Shown here piece after piece: positions 1 to 9,567 of a stretch of DNA of 64,000 nucleotides. Position 1 is the first letter of the stretch. Every line of letters starts with the position of its first letter. The position numbers were made by a program, and so were the translations under genes. The stretch comes from JAGQYH01 sp041393015 (GTDB lineage Bacteria; Bacteroidota; Bacteroidia; Chitinophagales; JADIYW01), in the NCBI GenBank assembly GCA_041393015.1, contig JAWKKV010000008.1, forward strand, positions 145,474-209,473, written 5' to 3'. Below the pieces are notes generated by a model, which did not search any database, was not told the origin of the DNA, and saw only the letters and a program-made list of their open reading frames with translations.

Positions 1-2886
1 AGATGCTGTAAAAAATGTGTCAGTTTTAGAATAAATACTTGTATCACTACAAAGGCTGGCTACTTGCCAAATGTAATTACTGCCTGCTTCTAAATTGAAT
101 ATTTCAATAGTTGTATTTTGTAAAGTGATTTCTGTCCATTCCGTATCTTCTTCTTTTCTAAATTGAAGCAGATATTGCTCGGTTCCTTCTGTGCCTCTCC
201 AATTTAAGGTGGCAGAACTGTCGGTTAAAGTACTTACATAAACGGTATCTGCTGCTCCGCAATAACTAATCTCTCTACCTCTTAAAGGCAATATAATCTG
301 CGATGGATATTCTGGGGTGAAATAAATTGAGTTATTCGCTTTTCTAGCGCTGTATTCTGTTCCTTGGAAAGTATAGGTTTTGTTTTGTCCAGGCTCTCTT
401 CTAAAATATTCATCATCTTCTAATGGTATATTTGGATTTGATTGATAACGCGGATAATTAGAGCTACTAATCAATATTTTTAGTCGATGATCTTTGCCAA
501 AAGTGTAGGCCGTTGGTAAGAAGTTGAAAAGATATTCATATACTTTTCCTGCTTCAATATTACTGAAAGGAGCATCATCATTTTCACTGCCCATGGCAAT
601 GCTTCTAACATACTCTCTTGCTCTTGCATTTACATTTCCTTCTGTGATAAAATATTCTCCTCCATAAGGATAAACATCTACCAAGCGAATAATAAAATCA
701 GTATCCGTTGGATCGCCTTCTGAGGCATTTTCAGGAAGGGAAGAGGCATAAATTTTAGCTTGCAAGGAACCGATTATTTGAACTGTATCTTCAAAAGGTT
801 CGGTCATAAAGCTGATTACGCCATCTCTATTCATGGTCAATGAATCATACAATTCAAACGATAAATCCATTGGTCCCATACTTTGACGATTGTCAGGTGT
901 TTTTATCTCTAAATTATTGCCACCAATAGTTTTCACCGGATTATCTGGATCATGCAAATAAGTCGCTTTTTCTTCTTCCTCATCTGGTGCAGAAATAGTT
1001 AATGAACCCGATTGATGCATATAAAGTGTATTGTAATTGATGCCTTCAACTATCGGAAAAGTATCTGACGCAATCCAATAATTTCCAACATTTGCATTTT
1101 CAGGCACACTATCATTTACAGGACCAACTACATAAAACCTAACATCTGGAATTTCAGTAAAATCACGGAAGAGTGGAAACTCACTGAATGACTCAGTAAT
1201 ACCACCAAAAACATCGGTAATAAAATCCGGCAATGGTGGAATATTGAGTGTAATAGTTGAGCCTATAGGTAAATAGTTATTGTTTACTTTTAAATAAAGT
1301 CTTGCGGGAAAGAAATTTAAAGGTGCTTCTCCACCTAAGAAATTGATGAGATCGGCATGTGTAGTTACATAATCTTGTGATGGAATTTGAATATAAAAAT
1401 TGCCTAAAAACTGCTGATATCTAGAATTTTTTGGGAATCGAATTTGTGGGGTGCCAATATTTTTATATTGATTGAAATTAGCAGAGGTTCGAATAAAGGA
1501 GAATAATTCACTTTTCAAAAGGTCTTCTAAATTCAAATTTAAAAGAGATTCAATAATAGCATCTTCACCATCTTCAATATTTCCGGTTACACCTAAAACG
1601 TCTCCTACATTTGGAGGAAAAGACAAGTCTCCGGCTTTTTGCACTGCAGGGTAATAGTGCTGCCATGGACCAATGATCAATTTTTGTTTTTTGTAATTCT
1701 CACTAGCTGGATCAAGTGCTTGTCTTGTGTTTTGCCACATTTGAATTTGACCATTTAAGAAAATATCCCACCATCCGGCAACATTATAAACCGGCATGTC
1801 GAAATTTTTGTATCGGCTGTAGGCGCCTGTTAAATCTCCATTTCCGTTTTCGTCTACATAAGCTCTCGAAGCATCAAAAGCAGTTCTAACTGGGTTGTTA
1901 GGATAGGCCGAAGCTATTCCATTGGCTTTTTCTACAGTAATTAGATCTAAAAACGCATTCATCGTTTCATTCAAAGTACTTAATCCAAAATCACTGTAAG
2001 TATGTTGGAAATTATACCAAGAATCGTCGGTTCCATTTACATCTTCTCTATAATTGTTGATTTGTCCTTCAATCCATCCACTAACTAAACCTTCTTTAAA
2101 AGAGCCATTTTCAAACAGTGTATTGTTATAATGTTCTGAACTCGCAATAAGGTTTAAGAAGCCTTTTAAACCGGGTGCTGTAGGAATTGTTTTTTGGGTC
2201 ATGGCCATTAGTAAGCCAGAATTAGATAAGGCAGATGCCCCAAAATAAAATACTGAACCATTGCAAACTTTATCTTGAAAATCAATGATGCCATCATCAT
2301 TAACATCGTAATCTCTCATTAAATCATTTAGTACCCAATCTAAAGCATATTGTCCATCTTCATATTCAGAAGGATTGCCTTCGTAGCCATCAGGTAAAAC
2401 TAAATCAGGTTTATAATCTGTATAAGGGGTTTTCGACCATCCATCAGTATATAAAGGCATCCATAAATCATTAGAACTATAAGAGCCTCTATTATCTTGA
2501 ATAACTACTCCATATCCTAATACGGCAAATATATAACCCAATACGGCCATTTGATCTTTGCCGTAAGTGGTTCTGGTCATAATCACCGGAAGTTCGTATG
2601 GATTTGGATTCGGCATAGAATCTAAAGTGGGATAATAAATGTATTGAACTCCTTTTTGCATGAGCTCAACACTGCCGGAACCTACTCCGGGAATATCTAT
2701 ATCGATTACTAATGAATCAGATGTGATAGGTAAAAATACATCAGTAGCTAACGAAGCACCATCGGGAGTAGTAACGAAATGAGTTTTTTTAGTAAAGAGA
2801 TCTTCAATGTTATCTAATGTTCCGTTTTGAGCAAATAAGAAGGAACAGCTTATAATATAAAACAAGCCGGTAAAGATAGATTTCAT
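1..2886 (-). CDS. CocE/NonD-family hydrolase with C-terminal fibronectin III-like domain (partial, C-terminus off window)
   Basis: The minus-strand frame is open from an ATG at 2886 to the window edge, giving 962 codons with no stop. The first 20 residues form a signal peptide (MKSIFTGLFYIISCSFLFAQ). The next part matches X-Pro dipeptidyl-peptidase/CocE hydrolases: an N-terminal TPDGASLATDVFLP strand, TRTTYGKDQ, QDNRGSYSS, and a nucleophile elbow around FGASALS. A jelly-roll C-terminal region of the XPepX_C type follows. The last visible residues (WRGTEGTEQYLLQFRKE and on) look like a fibronectin type III domain, common in secreted Bacteroidota enzymes before a T9SS tail. Likely an exported acyl or peptide hydrolase; the substrate cannot be inferred. 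The family call is firm, the tail is not visible. Confidence 0.85.
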   Translation of the reverse strand, partial: MKSIFTGLFYIISCSFLFAQNGTLDNIEDLFTKKTHFVTTPDGASLATDVFLPITSDSLVIDIDIPGVGSGSVELMQKGVQYIYYPTLDSMPNPNPYELPVIMTRTTYGKDQMAVLGYIFAVLGYGVVIQDNRGSYSSNDLWMPLYTDGWSKTPYTDYKPDLVLPDGYEGNPSEYEDGQYALDWVLNDLMRDYDVNDDGIIDFQDKVCNGSVFYFGASALSNSGLLMAMTQKTIPTAPGLKGFLNLIASSEHYNNTLFENGSFKEGLVSGWIEGQINNYREDVNGTDDSWYNFQHTYSDFGLSTLNETMNAFLDLITVEKANGIASAYPNNPVRTAFDASRAYVDENGNGDLTGAYSRYKNFDMPVYNVAGWWDIFLNGQIQMWQNTRQALDPASENYKKQKLIIGPWQHYYPAVQKAGDLSFPPNVGDVLGVTGNIEDGEDAIIESLLNLNLEDLLKSELFSFIRTSANFNQYKNIGTPQIRFPKNSRYQQFLGNFYIQIPSQDYVTTHADLINFLGGEAPLNFFPARLYLKVNNNYLPIGSTITLNIPPLPDFITDVFGGITESFSEFPLFRDFTEIPDVRFYVVGPVNDSVPENANVGNYWIASDTFPIVEGINYNTLYMHQSGSLTISAPDEEEEKATYLHDPDNPVKTIGGNNLEIKTPDNRQSMGPMDLSFELYDSLTMNRDGVISFMTEPFEDTVQIIGSLQAKIYASSLPENASEGDPTDTDFIIRLVDVYPYGGEYFITEGNVNARAREYVRSIAMGSENDDAPFSNIEAGKVYEYLFNFLPTAYTFGKDHRLKILISSSNYPRYQSNPNIPLEDDEYFRREPGQNKTYTFQGTEYSARKANNSIYFTPEYPSQIILPLRGREISYCGAADTVYVSTLTDSSATLNWRGTEGTEQYLLQFRKEEDTEWTEITLQNTTIEIFNLEAGSNYIWQVASLCSDTSIYSKTDTFFTAS

Positions 2887-3040
2887 TTGTAAGTAGCGTT
2901 TTAAGTTTCAAAGTGAGCGATATTACATAGGTGTAAATATCAATCACTAGTTAATTAAAAGCTTAAAATACAATTTTTGAAATAGTTTTTGACTTAAAAC
3001 GCCGATAAGAAAAATATTTAATATGATGTTTGTTGTTATA

Positions 3041-3910
3041 TCAATTAACAATTGGAATTAAGCCTCTAATGCCCATATCCACAACTTGCTCATCAAGCAA
3101 TGGTTCGTATTTGCCATTACTATTATCATCTTTCCATTCGAAACTTTTATTGGTTGAAAGCGACATGGTAATAACGATATCTTCCGTTTCATTTCCGCTA
3201 ATCGTTAAACCGTTTTCAAAAGCTCCGGTAACTACACATGAGCCAGGCTCAATAGGCGAAGTATTAAATATTGGATTTGGAACTGTAGTGGCCCCCGGAG
3301 GCGCTTGAAACTCATTTATAGTGTATGGCGTTTCAACACCTACATAACCTTGTAGTTTATTGGCATTAACAGCCACTATTTCATCTTTTACTTTGTATTT
3401 ACTAATGTAAGTATTATAGCCAATGAAGGAAGCAGCGGTAGCTCTAATATTTTCAAAATTTGTACCATTAACATTGGCATCTAAAAAGATATCGTAATTC
3501 TGATAAGCCAAAGAAACTCTCAACCAATCATAATTTCCTGCCGGAATAGAAGACAATGGAATACTATAAAACACTTCACCTTCCGCTACCACAATTGATT
3601 TTGCAAAATCAATAGCTCTTGAGCCACCTTGCGTAGTCTCTTCACTTTTATAAAGTACTTCCCCCAAACCTAATAGTGTTGTGCTATCTGGTGCTAATTC
3701 AATATAATGCGCACTAATGGTATTGAACATTGGACTTTGTCCTGCATTTCCTGCTGGGATGGTAGATGGGCTTCCAAAACCGTCTAAGCGAACTTGTGTA
3801 GGGTCAAACATGAATTTGAAAACCAATTGTGGCTCATCAGGTTCAATAAAAATCGACTCATTACAAGAAAATAAAGACATTGTGAATAGTAATAGCAGAA
3901 GATATTTCAT
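3041..3910 (-). CDS. Putative lipoprotein of unknown function
   Basis: 289 residues starting with a lipoprotein signal: MKYLLLLLFTMSLFSC, with Cys16 as the predicted lipidated residue (lipobox LFSC). The mature part is rich in beta strands, with no catalytic motif that I recognise. An acidic WKDDNSNGKYEPLLDEQ segment near the C-terminus could bind calcium. It lies 154 bp upstream, in transcription order, of the hydrolase on the same strand, so the two may be co-transcribed. It is divergent from gldA, with a 155-bp shared promoter region. Function unknown; a DUF4382-like surface lipoprotein is possible but unproven. Confidence 0.7.
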   Translation of the reverse strand: MKYLLLLLFTMSLFSCNESIFIEPDEPQLVFKFMFDPTQVRLDGFGSPSTIPAGNAGQSPMFNTISAHYIELAPDSTTLLGLGEVLYKSEETTQGGSRAIDFAKSIVVAEGEVFYSIPLSSIPAGNYDWLRVSLAYQNYDIFLDANVNGTNFENIRATAASFIGYNTYISKYKVKDEIVAVNANKLQGYVGVETPYTINEFQAPPGATTVPNPIFNTSPIEPGSCVVTGAFENGLTISGNETEDIVITMSLSTNKSFEWKDDNSNGKYEPLLDEQVVDMGIRGLIPIVN

Positions 3911-4065
3911 GGTTGTTTATTTGTCATAACTGTATTACGAAGATAAGTGAAGTTTTAGTATTCATAAATGATTTAATCATGAATCGGAATGGATATTCAA
4001 ATATTGAGGAAAACCTCATCATAATAGTATTTTAAAATTTGCGTTCTTTGTGCAAAATCTAATGA

Positions 4066-4971
4066 ATGTCCATACAAGTTAGTGGATTAACAAAAATATA
4101 CGGAGAGCAAAAAGCAGTAGATGCAATTTCTCTCAACATCAACAAAGGGGAGATCGTTGGTTTTCTTGGGCCGAATGGTGCAGGTAAATCTACCACTATG
4201 AAGATGTTGACTTGTTATATTCCACCAACTTCAGGAAGTGCAATTGTGGCTGGTTTTGATATTTTAAAGGAGCCTCTGAAAGTAAAATCAAAGGTGGGTT
4301 ATTTGCCAGAAAGTAATCCTCTCTATTTTGATATGTATGTTCGAGAATACCTTGATTTTATCGGCGGCATCAATGGTGTAAAAAATAGAAAGGCTAAAAT
4401 CAATGATTTGATTGAACAAACCGGTTTAGGTAAAGAGAGCAATAAACAAATCGGTCAATTATCGAAAGGATACAAGCAAAGAGTTGGTTTAGCACAAGCA
4501 TTGATGAACGATCCGGAAGTATTGATTTTAGACGAACCCACTTCAGGATTAGATCCTAATCAGTTAGTTGAGATAAGAAAACTGATCAAAACAATAGGAC
4601 AAGAGAAAACCGTGATGCTTTCTACGCATATTATGCAAGAAGTGGAGCAAATGTGCGATCGGGTGTTGATTATAAATAATGGAAAGTTGGTAGCCGATGA
4701 AAAGGTAAAAACACTTTCTGAAAATAATGTTGGGCAATATTTAGTAGAAGTGATCTTTACTCAAGCAGTAGAGTCAGTAAAATTAATAAATGAAGAGGTT
4801 GCCATTTTTGAAAAAAAATCGGATCGGCACTATATATTGGCAGGAACGAATAGAGAGATAATTTCCGAGTTGATATTTAAAGTATCTGTCGCAGATGGAA
4901 ATCCGATTTATGAATTAAAGAACCTGAAACGCGATTTAGAAACCGTATTTAGAGACATTACCAAAAATTAG
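4066..4971 (+). CDS. gldA: Gliding-motility-type ABC transporter ATP-binding protein GldA
   Basis: 301 residues with a complete ABC ATPase. Walker A GPNGAGKST lies near residues 34-42, the signature LSKGYKQRVG near 140, Walker B VLILDEPTSGLDP near 160, and the switch histidine in STHIMQE. The C-terminal 80 residues form the extra domain seen in GldA/NatA-like ATPases. It is followed after 5 bp by gldF and then gldG. In Flavobacterium, GldA with GldF and GldG forms an ABC complex linked to gliding, although the complex also occurs in non-gliding relatives. Finding all three in one operon supports this assignment over a generic drug exporter. Confidence 0.9.
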   Translation: MSIQVSGLTKIYGEQKAVDAISLNINKGEIVGFLGPNGAGKSTTMKMLTCYIPPTSGSAIVAGFDILKEPLKVKSKVGYLPESNPLYFDMYVREYLDFIGGINGVKNRKAKINDLIEQTGLGKESNKQIGQLSKGYKQRVGLAQALMNDPEVLILDEPTSGLDPNQLVEIRKLIKTIGQEKTVMLSTHIMQEVEQMCDRVLIINNGKLVADEKVKTLSENNVGQYLVEVIFTQAVESVKLINEEVAIFEKKSDRHYILAGTNREIISELIFKVSVADGNPIYELKNLKRDLETVFRDITKN

Positions 4972-4976
4972 AATAG

Positions 4977-5705
4977 TTGTTTAGTATATTTAAAAAGGAA
5001 GTCAATTTGTTTTTTAGTTCGGTAATTGCTTACCTGAGTATGGCTATCTTTTTTGTAGTGATGGCATTAAACTTATGGGTGTTCCCGGGCAATATTTTAG
5101 AATCTGGCTACGCTACTTTAGAATCCTTCTTTTTATTCGCTCCTTGGGTATTGATCTTTTTAATACCGGCGCTCACCATGCGGTTACTGTCTGAAGAATA
5201 CAATCAAGGTACTTTAGAAATTATCGCCACACAATCGATAAAGGATATACAAATAGTATTGGGTAAATATTTTTCTGCCTTATTTATTTGGGCGCTAACC
5301 TTATTGCCCACTTTAATCTATTTTTGGTGCATCACTCGTTTAGATGTTGATGCTGCTCCGGCAGATTCAGGCGCTATCATTGGATCTTATATAGGTTTAT
5401 TTTTGTTAGGGGCTGCTTTTACAGCCATCAGCTTGTTTGCCTCAGCTATATCAAAAAATCAAGTCACAGCCTTCTTAATAGGCGTTTTGCTTTGCTATCT
5501 ATTTTACAATGCATTTTATCAACTTAGCCAACTAGATGCGTTTATTGGCAAGTGGGATTACATTATCCAATCCATAGGCATGGGCGCTCATTACGAGGCA
5601 TTAAGCAGAGGCGTGGTGGATACGCGCGACCTTATTTATTTTCTTTCTTTAATAATGGTGTTTACGCTTTTATCGAAGATTTCACTCGAAAGTAGAAAGT
5701 GGTAA
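4977..5705 (+). CDS. gldF: Gliding-motility-type ABC transporter permease GldF
   Basis: 242 residues with about six transmembrane segments, the ABC-2 permease pattern. It begins MFSIFKKEVNLFFSSVIAYL and carries the conserved PALTMRLLSEEYNQGTLEII cytosolic loop typical of GldF. Start is a TTG five bases after the gldA stop; no in-frame ATG fits better without losing the conserved N-terminus. The stop overlaps the gldG ATG in a TAATG arrangement, suggesting translational coupling. It should pair with GldA as the membrane subunit. Confidence 0.88.
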   Translation: MFSIFKKEVNLFFSSVIAYLSMAIFFVVMALNLWVFPGNILESGYATLESFFLFAPWVLIFLIPALTMRLLSEEYNQGTLEIIATQSIKDIQIVLGKYFSALFIWALTLLPTLIYFWCITRLDVDAAPADSGAIIGSYIGLFLLGAAFTAISLFASAISKNQVTAFLIGVLLCYLFYNAFYQLSQLDAFIGKWDYIIQSIGMGAHYEALSRGVVDTRDLIYFLSLIMVFTLLSKISLESRKW

Positions 5706-7417
5706 TGGCGAGTTGGAACACATATAAAAAACGATCTTTCCAATCTGTTTTTATAGCTCTTGCAGTGATTGTATTGATAAATTTTTTAGCCACTAAGCAA
5801 TTTTATCGTTGGGATTTAACCAAGGAAAAACGCTACACTTTAACGCCATCTACAAAAGCATTGCTTAAAGATTTAGATCGACAAATTAATGTAACGGTTT
5901 ATCTAGATGGAAAAGATCTACCGGTGGGGATTAAAAAACTAAGAAATTCCACGAGAGAGTTATTGAATGAATTTAGAGCATTATCGGGTGGCTTTATCGA
6001 TTATGAATTTGTAGATATTTATAAAATTGAAGATGAAGCGGTTCGGAAACAGTTAGAAGAGAATTTAGTGGATGTTGGTATTTATCCAACGAATCTAAAT
6101 GTGACGGAAACTTCCGGTTCTTCTAAAAAATTGATCTATCCCGGAGCTGTTTTTAGCAATGATGAAAGAAGTATTGGCGTTCAAATTTTAGAAAACCAAA
6201 TGACTTTCAATACACAAGATGTATTGAACAATAGCTACAACTTCTTAGAGTTTAAATTAGCAAATACCGTTAAAAAACTTTTACAAGATCGACAATATAG
6301 AATTGGGATCCTCGAAGGAAATGGAGAAGTAAATACAAGCAGAATAACTGACCTTGGGCAACATTTAGCCACACAAGATTTCTTTATCAGAAGAATTAAT
6401 CTATCCAAACAAACGCTTTTTGGAGAAAGCAATAAGCCGGATGTATTGATTATTCCTAAACCAACGGAAGCATTTTCGGAAGAAGATAAATTTGAGATTG
6501 ATCAATATATAATGAATGGCGGTAAAGTGCTTTGGATGATTGATAAAGTAGTAGCCGACTTAGATAGCTTTAGGGCCGCTCCACAATTTTTGGCGATTGA
6601 ACGGAACTTGAACCTAGATGATCAATTGTTTAGATATGGTGTTCGATTAAATGCTGATTTGGTGCAAGACTTATATTGTAATCCTATTCCGGTAACCGAA
6701 GATGTTGGTGGAGGACAGAGCAAAACGAATCTTTACCCTTGGGTTTTTCATCCGGTAATAACTATGGATAACGAGCATCCCATCAATAAAAATATTGACC
6801 CGGTGGCTTTGGAGTTTGTGGGCAGTATTGATACGATAAGGGTCCCTAACGTAGAAAAAACAATCTTGCTGTCCACTTCTGATTACACTAGAATTTCTAA
6901 GGCTCCCGTGCCATTAGATTTAGGAATTGCCAGAGTAGATCCTTTACCGGAATATTTTCAATTGCAGTTTGTGCCGGTGGCAGTTTTGTTAGAAGGGAAG
7001 TTTAGATCGTTGTACGACAATAGATTAACTAAATCGTTTATTCAAAAGTTGGTAGAAGTAAATGAAGACTTTGCCACGGAGAGCAGCTATACCAAACAGA
7101 TTATAATTTCTGATGGAGATATTGGTGTAAATGATATTGATGTTTCGGGCGTACCATTACCGTTGGGCTATAATAAATTCACCAAACAAACTTTTGCCAA
7201 TAGAGACTTTTTGTTGAATTGTATTGAATATCTTTTAGATGACAATGGTTTAATTTCTGCAAGAAACAAGGAAACGCAAATGCAGTTGTTAGACAAGCAA
7301 AAAGTATTGGAAAAGAAAGGGTTGTGGCAAGTTTTAAATATTGGAGTGCCGCTAATCTTTATGTTTTTGATTGGAGGCTGGATCAGATGGAGAAGGAATA
7401 AGAAGTACGTGATTTAA
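5705..7417 (+). CDS. gldG: Gliding-motility-type ABC transporter substrate-binding protein GldG
   Basis: About 570 residues from the ATG at 5705, which shares one base with the gldF stop; a GTG six bases earlier is also in frame. One N-terminal transmembrane helix (VFIALAVIVLINFLA) is followed by the extracytoplasmic domain of the ABC-type uncharacterised transport family, beginning with the conserved RWDLTKEKRYTLTPSTKALL. A second transmembrane helix lies at the very C-terminus (LNIGVPLIFMFLIGGWIRW). This topology is that of GldG. It completes the gldAFG operon. Confidence 0.88.
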   Translation: MASWNTYKKRSFQSVFIALAVIVLINFLATKQFYRWDLTKEKRYTLTPSTKALLKDLDRQINVTVYLDGKDLPVGIKKLRNSTRELLNEFRALSGGFIDYEFVDIYKIEDEAVRKQLEENLVDVGIYPTNLNVTETSGSSKKLIYPGAVFSNDERSIGVQILENQMTFNTQDVLNNSYNFLEFKLANTVKKLLQDRQYRIGILEGNGEVNTSRITDLGQHLATQDFFIRRINLSKQTLFGESNKPDVLIIPKPTEAFSEEDKFEIDQYIMNGGKVLWMIDKVVADLDSFRAAPQFLAIERNLNLDDQLFRYGVRLNADLVQDLYCNPIPVTEDVGGGQSKTNLYPWVFHPVITMDNEHPINKNIDPVALEFVGSIDTIRVPNVEKTILLSTSDYTRISKAPVPLDLGIARVDPLPEYFQLQFVPVAVLLEGKFRSLYDNRLTKSFIQKLVEVNEDFATESSYTKQIIISDGDIGVNDIDVSGVPLPLGYNKFTKQTFANRDFLLNCIEYLLDDNGLISARNKETQMQLLDKQKVLEKKGLWQVLNIGVPLIFMFLIGGWIRWRRNKKYVI

Positions 7418-7689
7418 TTTCAAACGCAAACTCAAACGCAAATTCAAAAAAGAAAATTAACAATTATCAATTTACAAATTCAATGATCAAGTAAAAAAGG
7501 AAATTAGTTTAAAACGAGAATATAATAAAACAACGAAATGCCTCCCTCTCCAGAGCAAAGCGAAGGATCAAAAGGAGGGGAAAGTTGCTTTTCACAACAA
7601 GGGGAGGTTTAAATTAAAACTCAAAAAAGAGGAATTAAAATAAAGAGCTCAATAGCTTAAATGCTAGAAAGCTAAAAGCTGACAAAACA

Positions 7690-8037
7690 ATGTTCGACAA
7701 ACTAAGATATAAATGGGTAAAGTTAAACGAAGACCAAAGCTATAAACTGAAGGTCTTGGAAATAAGTAAACCTACTTTTGTAAGAGTAGATGACCACAGA
7801 ATTTGCGTGGTTCGTTTAGACGAAGGTTGGTTTGGTGTCAATAATATTTGTCCGCATGCAGGCGCTGCCTTACACGCCGGACATTGCAACAAGGCTGGCA
7901 TCGTAGCTTGTCCGGTGCATGGATACAAGTTTAATGTAAAAACAGGAATCAGCGTCGATGGAAACAACTATCACGTTAAAACATTTAAAATAGAGAAAAG
8001 AGAAGACGGCTTTTACGTTGGCATTAAGAAATTTTAA
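7690..8037 (+). CDS. Rieske [2Fe-2S] ferredoxin-like protein
   Basis: 115 residues. The two Rieske boxes are intact: CPHAGA with Cys54 and His56, and CPVHGY with Cys74 and His77, enough to bind one [2Fe-2S] cluster. There is no transmembrane segment, so it resembles soluble Rieske ferredoxins (NirD/BphF type) rather than the bc1 subunit. No oxygenase or nitrite reductase gene is adjacent, so its redox partner is unknown. The 272-bp leader upstream is AT-rich, with a GGAGGGG/CCTCCCTC-like imperfect inverted repeat at about 7540-7610. Confidence 0.85.
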   Translation: MFDKLRYKWVKLNEDQSYKLKVLEISKPTFVRVDDHRICVVRLDEGWFGVNNICPHAGAALHAGHCNKAGIVACPVHGYKFNVKTGISVDGNNYHVKTFKIEKREDGFYVGIKKF

Positions 8038-8157
8038 AAACACATTAAGAAGTTGGTTTATTACTTCACTTTCTTAAGTCTTTGCTTAATTTTCAATTTA
8101 CTTGGTTAAACCTAACAGGTTTGAAATGAGTCAAAATCATTATTAAAATTATCACTT

Positions 8158-8745
8158 ATGGATAAATTTACAACCTTAGTTTCGGCGGCTGTTCCATTAA
8201 ATATGGAGAATGTAGACACAGATCAAATCATTCCTGCTAGATTTTTAAAAGCCACTACGCGAGAAGGATTTGGAGAGAACCTCTTTAGAGATTGGCGTTA
8301 CAATGCTGATAATTCTTTGAAGAAGGATTTTGTTTTAAATAGTAATCATTACTTTGGTAAAATATTAGTGGTGGGCAAAAATTTTGGTTGTGGATCAAGC
8401 AGAGAACATGCCGCTTGGGCCATTCACGATTATGGTTTCAAAGTAGTAGTGTCTAGCTTTTTTGCTGACATTTTTAAAGGAAATGCTTTAAACAATGGTT
8501 TATTACCGGTTACAGTATCTGAAGATTTTTTAAGTCAATTGTTTGATGCTATATCTAAAAATCCTGCTACAAATATTGAAGTAAACTTAGTTAATCAAAC
8601 CATTACGATTGTGGGAAGCGATTTAAGTGAATCATTCGAAATCAATGCTTATAAAAAGATGTGCATGATCAATGGCTATGACGATATTGATTACTTATTG
8701 AGCATTAGCGACGAAATTGAAGCTTTTGAAAAAGTAAACTCGTAA
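8158..8745 (+). CDS. leuD: 3-isopropylmalate dehydratase small subunit
   Basis: 195 residues, close to the usual length of about 200. It shows the LeuD signatures: ENVDTDQIIPARFLK near the N-terminus and GCGSSREHAAWAI in the middle. LeuC/LeuD isomerise 2-isopropylmalate to 3-isopropylmalate in leucine biosynthesis, with the [4Fe-4S] cluster held in LeuC. No leuC, leuA or leuB is present in the window, so leuD is separated from its partner here. The ATG is preceded by a normal AT-rich leader. Confidence 0.93.
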   Translation: MDKFTTLVSAAVPLNMENVDTDQIIPARFLKATTREGFGENLFRDWRYNADNSLKKDFVLNSNHYFGKILVVGKNFGCGSSREHAAWAIHDYGFKVVVSSFFADIFKGNALNNGLLPVTVSEDFLSQLFDAISKNPATNIEVNLVNQTITIVGSDLSESFEINAYKKMCMINGYDDIDYLLSISDEIEAFEKVNS

Positions 8746-8793
8746 AATCTAATTCCATTTTTGAAACCTATCTTTAGTTCCTTAAGGAAATAA

Positions 8794-9567
8794 TTGTACC
8801 AGCAACTCGACATATCACTAAAGGACGGTAAAAAAATATATTTTGCTTCTGATATTCATTTTGGGGAGCCCAATTATGAAGCCACTAGAGAAAGAGAACG
8901 AAAGTTGTTGAGATGGTTAGATAGTATAGAATCCAACGCTCAAGCTTTATTTTTAGTTGGCGATATTTTTGATTTTTGGTTTGAATATAAAACCGTAGTT
9001 CCAAAAGGAAGTGTTAGGTTTTTAGGTAAGATTGCTGCTATGGTAGACAGTGGTTTACCGGTGTATGTGTTTACCGGCAATCATGATATTTGGATGAATG
9101 ATTACTTAGAAAAAGAGCTAGGTGTCACAATTTTTAGAAATCAAGTAATCGTCAACAGCAGCGATAAAAAGATTTTTGTGGCGCATGGTGATGGTTTAGG
9201 TCCTGGAGATACAAAATTCAAATTGTTGAAGAAAGTTTTTACCAATAAATTTTGCCAATGGTTGTTTCGTTGGTTACATCCTGATATTGGCATTAAAATT
9301 GCCTCACTTTGGTCAAGAAGAAGTAGAACAGGGCACGATTTAGAGAAATTTGAAGGGCCGGATAAGGAATGGTTGGTAGCGTATGCTAGAAGAAAATTAG
9401 AAACAGCGCATTACGACTATTTTATATTTGGGCATAGGCATATTCCTATCGAATTTAATGTCTCTAATGCATCAAAATACTTTAACTTAGGAGATTGGAT
9501 CTTTAATAACACCTATGCAACATTTGATGGCAACAACATGGAGCTTAAATATTTTGAAAAGAAATAA
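8794..9567 (+). CDS. lpxH: UDP-2,3-diacylglucosamine diphosphatase-like metallophosphoesterase (LpxH-type)
   Basis: 257 residues of the calcineurin-like phosphoesterase fold. Metal-binding motifs appear in order: SDIHFG (Asp20, His22), GDIFDFW, GNHDIW, AHGDG and FGHRHIP. The spacing and the GDIFDFWFEY segment match LpxH-type enzymes that cleave UDP-2,3-diacylglucosamine to lipid X in lipid A synthesis at the inner membrane. The start is a TTG preceded by AAGGAAATAA, which may act as a weak ribosome site. The stop overlaps the next gene by 14 bp. Family membership is certain, the exact substrate is inferred. Confidence 0.82.
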   Translation: MYQQLDISLKDGKKIYFASDIHFGEPNYEATRERERKLLRWLDSIESNAQALFLVGDIFDFWFEYKTVVPKGSVRFLGKIAAMVDSGLPVYVFTGNHDIWMNDYLEKELGVTIFRNQVIVNSSDKKIFVAHGDGLGPGDTKFKLLKKVFTNKFCQWLFRWLHPDIGIKIASLWSRRSRTGHDLEKFEGPDKEWLVAYARRKLETAHYDYFIFGHRHIPIEFNVSNASKYFNLGDWIFNNTYATFDGNNMELKYFEKK